This document shows, one piece after another, positions 1 through 7,492 of a stretch of DNA of 22,205 nucleotides. The stretch is from Spirochaetes bacterium ADurb.Bin110 (GTDB taxonomy: Bacteria; Spirochaetota; Spirochaetia; Treponematales; Rectinemataceae). Location: assembly GCA_002070755.1 (NCBI GenBank), contig MWDY01000291.1, positions 1-22,205 on the forward strand. Reading direction: 5' to 3'. A program made the position numbers and the translations under genes. The notes beneath the pieces were generated by a model. The model was given only the letters and a program-made list of their open reading frames with translations. It was not told where the DNA came from and ran no database searches. Position 1 is the stretch's first letter, and each line of letters opens with the position of its first letter.

Positions 1-78
1 TTACCTCCGTACATTCTCTTTATCGCCCTCCTCCCTACATTTTGCTTCAACTTCTTATACAAGGTTCGTAGCAGTAAT
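1..78 (-). mobile_element. Inner end and transposase leader of a left-hand IS copy
   Basis: The reverse complement of these 78 bases aligns without gaps to 21584-21661, with 3 mismatches. In the right-hand copy the same segment ends in a GGAGG ribosome binding site immediately before a transposase ATG. By analogy, the left copy's transposase starts just outside the window on the minus strand and reads leftward; its ribosome binding site is the complement of bases 3-7. Similarity stops at base 78, which I take as the IS inner end. The outer end, the transposase body and any target-site duplication lie outside the window. Confidence 0.8.
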
Positions 79-143
79 GACAGGATGTAGCGAGATAAAC
101 AGGATAATTTATTTTTAAGGGAAAAAAGATGGTGGAAAAAGAC

Positions 144-155
144 GATTGGCCAATC
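144..155. repeat. Perfect 12-bp palindrome, possible operator
   Basis: GATTGGCCAATC reads the same on both strands. It lies about 200 bp upstream of the likely BREX promoter. It may be a protein-binding site, but a 12-bp palindrome can occur by chance and nothing else here supports a function. Confidence 0.3.
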
Positions 156-349
156 TAAACTAATCCTCTGTCCATAGATTCCTTGAATGCTCACATTATC
201 TGATAACCCTCTCTGCTAAGTATGCTCTTTCTTCTAAGTATATTCTGACTACTTACTCATCCATCATCTTGCTAATCATCAAAAAACCTAATCATCCCAT
301 GGGAAAAGGCTGCCTATTCAATCTAAAAGCTAGCATCTCGCCCATCCTG

Positions 350-358
350 TGCTATAAT
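350..358 (+). promoter_or_regulatory. Extended -10 promoter for the BREX operon
   Basis: The sequence TGCTATAAT contains a perfect TATAAT box (353-358) preceded by the TGn extension (350-352). No good -35 hexamer sits 16-18 bp upstream, which is common for extended -10 promoters. Transcription would start near base 365 and leave a leader of about 33 nt before the brxF ATG. It is the only strong promoter-like signal before the six-gene run. Confidence 0.6.
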
Positions 359-385
359 CAATAAATAAGGCTGAAAACAATTCCA

Positions 386-392
386 GGCGGAG
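386..392 (+). promoter_or_regulatory. Ribosome binding site of brxF
   Basis: GGCGGAG lies 5 nt before the ATG at 398. It is a near match to the GGAGG core used elsewhere in the window and supports this start. Confidence 0.6.
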
Positions 393-397
393 TTTTA

Positions 398-883
398 ATG
401 AATGAGCAAGTGATCGCGGAGCTTACGAATTTTATAGAGAGAGCCCCTACGCGATTCTATCGCCTTGCATTGCTGGTTGGTCCCTTAGGATCTGGCAAAA
501 CGCCAATGATAAAAAAGCTTGCAGAATGTCTTGGATCCTCTATCGTGAATGTAAACCTCGAACTTTCTAGCGAGTTGCTTGCTTTTTCTCCACGTTCTAG
601 ACCATTTCAGGTCGCTCCAATACTCGCCGATCTAGTGGAATCGAGTTCAGAGCCAACATTGCTGGATAATATCGAGATACTCTTCGATCCTGCGCTCAAG
701 CTCGACCCTCTACATCTTCTTGAAAACCTCTCGCGTAATCGGACAATTATCGCTTCTTGGCAAGGCTCTTTAATTGGCGGCAACCTAGTTTACGCAGAGC
801 CTGGTCATCCAGAATATCACAGTTACAAAGACATTGACGCTGAAATAATCATAGTCACTCCTGATGAAAGGATGCAAAGATGA
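398..883 (+). CDS. brxF: BREX type 3 small P-loop ATPase BrxF
   Basis: A 161-residue protein with a clear Walker A motif GPLGSGKT (residues 28-35) and a hydrophobic stretch ending in D-N-I-E near residue 90 that can serve as Walker B. The IIASWQG stretch near residue 118 resembles the sensor-like region of small BREX ATPases. BrxF is a short AAA-like ATPase known from type 3 BREX, where it stands first in the operon directly before brxC, as here. Its biochemical role is not established; a regulatory or loading role beside BrxC is inference. The stop overlaps the brxC start in an ATGA arrangement (880-883), so translation is probably coupled. Length and order match the family. The identification rests on motif plus synteny, since the protein is too short for motif evidence alone. 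Confidence 0.8.
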   Translation: MNEQVIAELTNFIERAPTRFYRLALLVGPLGSGKTPMIKKLAECLGSSIVNVNLELSSELLAFSPRSRPFQVAPILADLVESSSEPTLLDNIEILFDPALKLDPLHLLENLSRNRTIIASWQGSLIGGNLVYAEPGHPEYHSYKDIDAEIIIVTPDERMQR

Positions 884-3800
884 AATACAAGGATTTAATC
901 CAATTTGATCCAATTGAAACAATCATCCAGCTTCGCGATGCAAATAAGACTGATGAAGCTCACAATCTCGTGCATACTTACGTGGTTTCCAAACAAATGG
1001 CAGAACGCATTTCTGATATTGCAATTCCCAACCTTCAATATGATGAGCCTCGCGATAACAAAGGTATTCTGGTTGTTGGTAACTATGGAACAGGTAAATC
1101 TCACCTCTTGTCGATTATTTCGTCTATTGCAGAAGATGCTGCATATCTTGAGGACTTGCATCATGATGAGCTCAGAGAAAAAGCAAGACCCATTGCAGGC
1201 TGTTTTCAAGTATGCCGCCTTGAAATAGGCGCAACCACAATGAATTTGCATGATATTGTTTGTAATGCGATTTCTGATCATCTCGGGGGAATTGGTATTT
1301 CTTTTAGATTTCCCGAAATGTCAGCAGCATCCAATAACAAGAGTGCATTTGAAGATATGATGGCAGCATTTGAAAGAGTATATCCTGATAAAGGATATCT
1401 CCTTGTAGTGGATGAGCTTCTTGATTATCTGCGGACCCGTAGAGATCATGAGCTCATCCTCGATCTCAATTTTCTTCGTGAGATAGGTGAAGTTTGTAAA
1501 AACCTTCGATTTCGGTTTATTGCAGGAGTTCAAGAGGCGATTTTTGAATCACCACGCTTTAGTTTTGCTGCTGATAGTCTTCATAGAGTTAAAGATAGAT
1601 TTGAGCAGGTAATTATTGCGCGGAACGATGTCAAATTTGTCGTTGCTGAACGTCTGTTGAAGAAAAATGCTGAACAGCAACACCTTGTCCGCGAACATCT
1701 TCAAAAATTCAATCGATTTTTTGGCTCTTTAAGTGAACGAATGGAAGAATTTGTGAGCCTTTTTCCTGTACATCCAGACTACATCGATACATTTGAACGC
1801 GTAAAAATTGCAGAAAAGCGCGAGGTGCTTAAAACGCTTTCGCTAGGTATTAGAGAGCTTCTTGAGCAAGATGTTCCCGAAGATGAACCTGGAATAATTG
1901 CCTTTGATGCCTACTGGAAGAATATATGCGAGGACGCCTCCTTCCGCGGAATGCCAGATGTACGCCAAGTGATTGATATAAGTAAGAAAATTGAGGACCG
2001 AATACTATTGGGCTCCATCAATAAATTGTATAAAGAAAGCGCATTGAGAATTATTCATGCGCTCTCTGTGGAAAGGCTCACTACTGGCGACATCTATGCG
2101 CCAATCGGTAGCACACCTGAAGAATTGCGCGATCGGCTTTGCCTCTATGATAAGAATGCTGCAGAACTTGGAGGAAAAGAGCCTGATAAAGATCTCCTCA
2201 CGCATGTTGAAACCGTGCTTCGAGAAATTATCAAGGCCGTCAATGGGCAATTTATTTCCTATAACCCCTCAAATCGGCAGTATTATCTCGACCTTAAGAA
2301 AACAGAGGACTTTGATGAAAATATAAAGAGCAAGGCGGAAAGCCTCGATAATGATACTTTAGACCGTTACTATTACCAAGTCTTGAGAATAGCCATGGAA
2401 TGCCAAGATATAGAAACATGGGTTCCTCATTACCTCATCTGGCAGCATGAACTTGTATGGCTCGACCGCAATGTGACTAGACTTGGCTATCTCTTCTTTG
2501 GTGCTCCTAATGAGCGTTCAACTGCTGTCCCCCCGCGTGATTTTTATCTCTATTTTCTGCAGCCGTATGATCCTCCTTCCTTTAGAGACGAAAAAAAGCC
2601 CGATGAGGTGTTCTTCCGCCTCAAGAAGCCTGATGAAATTTTTATGGAAAACCTAAAGCTCTTTGCTGGAGCGGATGAGCTCGCTCTAATATCTTCTGCA
2701 CAGCCAAAACAGATATATACAGCCAAGGCAGAAACTTTTCGCAAAAATCTGCATGAATGGCTTACAAAAAATATAGACACCGCATTTGAAGTTACCTATC
2801 GTGGTCAGTCGAAGCCGATGAGCCAATGGATGAGAGGTAAGTCGATTCGCGATCTTGCTGGACTCGGAGTAGACCAGACAATTAACTTTAGAGATTATGT
2901 GAATACCATCGCTTCTCTGTGCTTATCACCTTATTTTGAAGATCAAGCGCCAAATTATCCGCACTTTACTATTAAGATTACCCAGAAGAACCGTGCACAA
3001 GCAGCACAAGAAGCGCTGCGTGCCATTGCACAAAATCCGCAACAATCGCTTACTCGCCAAGCGCGAGCAGTTCTTGAAGCACTTATGCTGATCGATAATG
3101 ATCGTATTGATCCTTCAAAATCACCCTATGCGAACTACATCCTCGATAAATTTACAAGCAAGAGTCCTGGCCAGGTTATCAATAGAAACGAGATTTTTGA
3201 AAGTGTCCATGGAATTGACTTCATGGATCCTTTGCAATCTAGACTAGAGCCCGAGTGGGTTGTGGTGATTCTCGCAAGCCTCGTCTATTCAGGCCAGATA
3301 GTCCTTGTTGTTGGCAGCCAAAAATTCGATGCAGCAAACCTGCAGGTGCTTGCTGCCACTTCGCTCGACGAGCTTACTGCATTCAAGCATATCGAGCCAC
3401 CCAAAGAATGGAACAAGCCTGGACTGCAGGCATTGTTCGAGCTTTTACAAATAGCGCCCGGAAATGTCAATCTCATCATAGAAGGAAAAGAAGAGCCTGT
3501 CCGTCACATGCAGGATCAGCTGCAACAGCTTACAACAAGGCTTGCACAAGCCAAAAAAATCGTTGATGAGGGGCTAGAATTTTGGGGAGCAGACCTCATT
3601 GAAAAAGAAGAATTTAAGCCATTGAAAGAAAGCATCAGAGCGACGCAAGAATTCTTAGATTCCCTTCAAGGATTTACCACACCAGGGAAACTCAAGAACT
3701 TCCGATCGACCGCTGAAGAAGTAAAGCGTCATGAGCCAGTGCTTGTCGCGCTTAAAAAGCTTGAGACCCTTACAAATCTTATCAACGATCAGTATACCTT

Positions 3801-4626
3801 TACCAATTATCTTTCTCAGGCTGCAGAAATCCTGCCGATAGATAGCCCCTGGCGCAAAGAATATGAAAAAGAAAAAGAAGAAATTCTGCACCTCTATCGC
3901 ACATTACCAGTCAGTGAATTGAATACAAGAACGAGAGAATTGAACATGCGACTGCGCGAAATCAAAAATGAGTACAAAAAAGCATATATTGAATTGCACT
4001 TCAAGAATCGTTTAGGTCGCGTTGAAGACGAAAAAAAGCGTAACCTGACGAGCGATCGTCGATTCTATGCCCTTCAAAAGCTCACTAGCATTGAGCTGCT
4101 GCAGAATAATCAATTTGTTGCATGGCGTGAAAATATTGCAAGTCTAAAGACTTGCTTTAGCCTTAGCCCAGAGCAGCTCGATAAAATTCCATATTGCCCT
4201 GTTTGCAATTTTAGACCTGTCGCTGAACCCGAAATTCATCCTTCAGCCAAGCATCAATTGGCAATGCTTGATGAAAAACTCGATCAAATTCTAGAGGCAG
4301 CTACCAATGCGCTCCTATCAAACCTTGCAGACCCAATAATTCAGCAGAATTTAGAGCTTCTCAAGCCCGATGAACGGGCAATCATCAATGCTTTTATGGC
4401 GGCTAAAGAGATTCCTGAGGTTATCGACAGCAATTTTATCAACGCATTGCAACAAGCGCTGTCGGGCTTGATTCGCATACCCTTGCGCCTTTCTGAGCTT
4501 GAAAGAGCGCTCAAACTTTCCGAAGGTCCTGCAACGCCAGAGGAATTGCGTGTCCGCTTTGAGGCTTTTCTTGAGGAGCTTACAAGAGGAAACGACCCAA
4601 ATAAGGTGCGTATTGTAATGGAATAA
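880..4626 (+). CDS. brxC: BREX large P-loop ATPase BrxC
   Basis: A 1248-residue protein, the usual size for BrxC/PglY-type BREX ATPases. Walker A is GNYGTGKS (residues 67-74). Walker B is the hydrophobic strand LLVVDE ending in D178-E179. The middle and C-terminal parts are rich in charged helices (about 880-1090, probable coiled coil). A CPVC pair sits at residues 1106-1109; no second pair is obvious, so a zinc site is uncertain. BrxC is an AAA-type ATPase needed for phage exclusion and usually for methylation by PglX. Its start overlaps brxF by 4 bp, and pglX follows after 23 bp. Type 3 BrxC diverges from type 1, so the BREX assignment draws on size, P-loop position and neighbours together. 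No truncation or frameshift is seen. Confidence 0.85.
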   Translation: MKYKDLIQFDPIETIIQLRDANKTDEAHNLVHTYVVSKQMAERISDIAIPNLQYDEPRDNKGILVVGNYGTGKSHLLSIISSIAEDAAYLEDLHHDELREKARPIAGCFQVCRLEIGATTMNLHDIVCNAISDHLGGIGISFRFPEMSAASNNKSAFEDMMAAFERVYPDKGYLLVVDELLDYLRTRRDHELILDLNFLREIGEVCKNLRFRFIAGVQEAIFESPRFSFAADSLHRVKDRFEQVIIARNDVKFVVAERLLKKNAEQQHLVREHLQKFNRFFGSLSERMEEFVSLFPVHPDYIDTFERVKIAEKREVLKTLSLGIRELLEQDVPEDEPGIIAFDAYWKNICEDASFRGMPDVRQVIDISKKIEDRILLGSINKLYKESALRIIHALSVERLTTGDIYAPIGSTPEELRDRLCLYDKNAAELGGKEPDKDLLTHVETVLREIIKAVNGQFISYNPSNRQYYLDLKKTEDFDENIKSKAESLDNDTLDRYYYQVLRIAMECQDIETWVPHYLIWQHELVWLDRNVTRLGYLFFGAPNERSTAVPPRDFYLYFLQPYDPPSFRDEKKPDEVFFRLKKPDEIFMENLKLFAGADELALISSAQPKQIYTAKAETFRKNLHEWLTKNIDTAFEVTYRGQSKPMSQWMRGKSIRDLAGLGVDQTINFRDYVNTIASLCLSPYFEDQAPNYPHFTIKITQKNRAQAAQEALRAIAQNPQQSLTRQARAVLEALMLIDNDRIDPSKSPYANYILDKFTSKSPGQVINRNEIFESVHGIDFMDPLQSRLEPEWVVVILASLVYSGQIVLVVGSQKFDAANLQVLAATSLDELTAFKHIEPPKEWNKPGLQALFELLQIAPGNVNLIIEGKEEPVRHMQDQLQQLTTRLAQAKKIVDEGLEFWGADLIEKEEFKPLKESIRATQEFLDSLQGFTTPGKLKNFRSTAEEVKRHEPVLVALKKLETLTNLINDQYTFTNYLSQAAEILPIDSPWRKEYEKEKEEILHLYRTLPVSELNTRTRELNMRLREIKNEYKKAYIELHFKNRLGRVEDEKKRNLTSDRRFYALQKLTSIELLQNNQFVAWRENIASLKTCFSLSPEQLDKIPYCPVCNFRPVAEPEIHPSAKHQLAMLDEKLDQILEAATNALLSNLADPIIQQNLELLKPDERAIINAFMAAKEIPEVIDSNFINALQQALSGLIRIPLRLSELERALKLSEGPATPEELRVRFEAFLEELTRGNDPNKVRIVME

Positions 4627-4649
4627 TTGGGCGAAGAAAGGAAAATACA

Positions 4650-7487
4650 ATGGCCGACCATTTCGATCCTACCAGTGAAGAAGAGCTTTTTTCAAAGTCC
4701 GAAACAGAATCGAATTCGCAGCATGCATCCTCGTATGCGCCAGTCACATGCCTTGGCATAACGTTCCAGAACGACGAAGCGCGGCGCGCCTATTTTACCG
4801 AAGAATTGCGAAAAAAACTTAAAGACCCAGAATTTCGCAAGATCGAAGGCTTTCCGCTTGGTGCTGATGAGGATATTTTGGCGCTCTCAGATCCTCCCTA
4901 TTACACAGCCTGCCCTAATCCATGGATCGATGAATTTGTAAGAACATGGCAAGCAGAAAAACCGCCAAAACCAGAGGGGTATGTGTATCATCGTGAACCC
5001 TTTGCCGCGGATGTGAGCGAAGGGAAAAACGACCCTATCTACAATGCGCATTCCTATCATACAAAAGTGCCCCACAAGGCAATTATGCGCTATATCCTTT
5101 ACTATACCGAGCCTGGCGATATCGTTTTTGATGGATTCTGTGGTACAGGGATGACAGGTGTTGCAGCGCAATTGTGCGGTGATAAAGCCACTGTAGAATC
5201 CCTTGGCTATAAGGTCGATGACGATGGCACGATTTCTGAACAGGTCGTGCAAGAAAATGGAGAGAAGGTTTGGCAGCCATTCTCAAAACTTGGAGCGCGC
5301 AAAGCAGTGCTAAACGACCTGTCGCCAGCAGCCACCTTTATTGCCTACAACTACAATACACCGGTAGATGTGCAAGGGTTTGAGCGAGAGGCAAAGCGCA
5401 TCCTTAAAGAGGTTGAAGCTGAGTGTGGTTGGATGTACGAGACCATTCATACTGATGGCAAGACAAAAGGAAAAATCAACTACACCGTATGGTCCGATGT
5501 CTTTGTATGTCCAGATTGTATGCAAGAAGTAATCTTTTGGGATGCTGCAGTCGACAAGGAAGCAGGGGCGGTCAAGAAGGAATTTCCCTGCCCGCATTGT
5601 GGTGCAATGTTGAACAAGCGTCGCATGCAGCGTGCATGGGTGAATAAATACGGCAGCGCCATCAAAGAAACAGTGCGGCAGGCAAAACAAGTGCCAGTTT
5701 TGATCAATTACACAGTGGGAAAGACTCGAGCAGAGAAAAAACCCGATGCCTTTGACCTTGCGCTGATTGAAAAAATAGAAGAAAGCGAAATCCCATATTG
5801 GTACCCAACTGAGAGGATGCCAGAAGGATTCAACACGGCACAGCCAAAGGGATCACATGGCCTTACTCACGTACACCATTTCTATACAAAGAGGAATTTG
5901 CGGATACTGGCAGATCTATGGACTGAGACTAGACATTCGCCACTGTTCATCAGAACAGCTTGGATAACAACGGGAATAGACACTATTTGTTCTAAACTGT
6001 TGAACTTTAGAGTTTCTGGTTCTGGGAAACCAACCCCGTTAAAGGGTACACTTTATATAAGTAGCTTGTTTCCGGAACTGAACCCACTAAGAATGTACTA
6101 TAATAAGGCTTTCTTGAGGATAATCCCAATCTTGAAAAACAGGACCGAACATGTATGCATTGAAACTAATTCTTCGGCCTTACCAAATGAATATCCAGAA
6201 GAATCTGTTGACTATATCTTCCTTGATCCTCCTTTTGGTTCAAATATTAATTACTCTGAGCTCAATTTTTTGTGGGAATCATGGCTGAAGGTTTGGACGA
6301 ACAATAAACCTGAAGCTATTGAAAACGAGATCCAAGGAAAAGGACCTCAAGAATACCACAGGCTTATGACCGATTGTTTTAGAGAGGCATATCGCGTTCT
6401 CAAGCCTGGCCATTGGATGACGGTTGAATTTTCTAGCACGAAAGCATCGGTGTGGAATAGCATTCAGACAGCTCTTGCAGAAGCAGGTTTTATCGTTGCC
6501 AATGTATCGATACTCGATAAGCAGCAACGTACTTTTAAGGCAGTTACGACACCAACGGCGGTAAAGCAAGACCTTATCATCTCCGCTTACAAGCCCAATG
6601 GTGGATTTGAGGAGCGCTTCCAAAAGGAAGCCGGCACCCAAGAAGGCGTCTGGGATTTTGTGCGAACCCACTTAGGATACCTTGCAGTGACTAAAATTTC
6701 CGATAACAAGCTTGTGTCGATTCCTGATCGCGATGCACGCGTGCTTTACGATCAGCTTGTGGCCTACTATGTGCGCAAGAATTTAATGGTGCCCTTGGAT
6801 TCAGGCGAATTTCAGCAAGGCCTTGCCGAGCGCTTTCCAATGCGCGATGGGATGTACTTTCTCCCCGAGCAAGCAGCTGTGTACGATAGAAAAAAACTCG
6901 CACTTGGTCAGACTCTAGAGGAAGAACTTTTCGTTGTTGATGAGGCAAGCGCTATTGCATGGCTCCGCAACGAACTGCGTAATAAGCCGCAAACATTTCA
7001 AGACCTTCATCCAAAATTCATAGAAAAACTCACTGGATGGAGCAGGAACGAAGTCGAACTTGAACTTTCCAAGCTCCTTGTGGAGAATTTCCTCTGCTAT
7101 AATGGCACTGACGAAGTACCAAGCCAGATTCATAGCTATCTTTCGACAAATTATAGGGAACTGAGAAATCTTTCCAAAGATGCCCCTGAATTGCGTGCAA
7201 AAGCCAAAGACCGCTGGTATGTGCCCGATCCAAATAAAGCGGCGGATCTCGAAAGGATGCGTGAGCGCGCGCTTCTTAAGGAATTTGAATCCTATAAGAC
7301 CACTGCCCGCAGGCTCAGGGTACTTCGCCTCGAAGCTATTCGCGCTGGCTTTAAAAAAGCCTGGCAGGAGCTCGACTACCAAACCATTGTCGATATCGCA
7401 AAAAAGATACCAGAAAATGTGCTCGAGGAAGATCCTAAACTGCTCATGTATTATGATCTTGCGGTTACGAGAATCCAAGGAAACTAA
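4650..7487 (+). CDS. pglX: BREX adenine-specific DNA methyltransferase PglX (type 3, PglXI)
   Basis: A 945-residue DNA methyltransferase that would mark host DNA at N6 of adenine in a BREX site. The SAM-binding motif I is FDGFCGTG (residues 160-167). The catalytic motif IV is DPPF (526-529) after a hydrophobic strand. An N-terminal DPPYY sequence (81-85) marks a second conserved region. Between motifs I and IV are two CxxC pairs (C287/C290 and C314/C317), probably a zinc ribbon. The C-terminal third (about 700-945) is charged and helical. The start is preceded by an AAAGGAAAA ribosome binding site. Codon use changes sharply around 5880-6330 (residues about 410-560): AGA/AGG arginines and lower G+C, unlike the CGC-rich flanks. 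This suggests a recombined internal segment. The order brxC-pglX-helicase-pglZ fits type 3 BREX. Confidence 0.85.
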   Translation: MADHFDPTSEEELFSKSETESNSQHASSYAPVTCLGITFQNDEARRAYFTEELRKKLKDPEFRKIEGFPLGADEDILALSDPPYYTACPNPWIDEFVRTWQAEKPPKPEGYVYHREPFAADVSEGKNDPIYNAHSYHTKVPHKAIMRYILYYTEPGDIVFDGFCGTGMTGVAAQLCGDKATVESLGYKVDDDGTISEQVVQENGEKVWQPFSKLGARKAVLNDLSPAATFIAYNYNTPVDVQGFEREAKRILKEVEAECGWMYETIHTDGKTKGKINYTVWSDVFVCPDCMQEVIFWDAAVDKEAGAVKKEFPCPHCGAMLNKRRMQRAWVNKYGSAIKETVRQAKQVPVLINYTVGKTRAEKKPDAFDLALIEKIEESEIPYWYPTERMPEGFNTAQPKGSHGLTHVHHFYTKRNLRILADLWTETRHSPLFIRTAWITTGIDTICSKLLNFRVSGSGKPTPLKGTLYISSLFPELNPLRMYYNKAFLRIIPILKNRTEHVCIETNSSALPNEYPEESVDYIFLDPPFGSNINYSELNFLWESWLKVWTNNKPEAIENEIQGKGPQEYHRLMTDCFREAYRVLKPGHWMTVEFSSTKASVWNSIQTALAEAGFIVANVSILDKQQRTFKAVTTPTAVKQDLIISAYKPNGGFEERFQKEAGTQEGVWDFVRTHLGYLAVTKISDNKLVSIPDRDARVLYDQLVAYYVRKNLMVPLDSGEFQQGLAERFPMRDGMYFLPEQAAVYDRKKLALGQTLEEELFVVDEASAIAWLRNELRNKPQTFQDLHPKFIEKLTGWSRNEVELELSKLLVENFLCYNGTDEVPSQIHSYLSTNYRELRNLSKDAPELRAKAKDRWYVPDPNKAADLERMRERALLKEFESYKTTARRLRVLRLEAIRAGFKKAWQELDYQTIVDIAKKIPENVLEEDPKLLMYYDLAVTRIQGN

Positions 7488-7492
7488 GCAGT

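Larger units (their letters stand above)
79..397. other. Gene-free region upstream of the BREX operon
   Basis: About 320 bases between the left IS end and brxF. I see no convincing ORF on either strand and no regulator gene; many BREX loci carry a BrxR/WYL-type regulator upstream, but none is here. The region holds a perfect 12-bp palindrome GATTGGCCAATC (144-155), a repeated CTAAGTAT motif around 216-242, and the operon promoter near its right end. Composition is AT-rich, with long pyrimidine-rich stretches on the plus strand (about 160-300). Confidence 0.6.

Noticed and set aside
5310..5690. 126-codon open frame on the minus strand inside pglX
   Set aside because: It is antisense to the zinc-ribbon part of PglX, cysteine- and histidine-rich by reflection of the sense codons, and has no homologous look.
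6915..7478. 187-codon open frame on the minus strand inside pglX
   Set aside because: It lies wholly within a methyltransferase gene with strong motifs on the plus strand, shows no recognisable domain, and has no ribosome binding site; it is a shadow frame.
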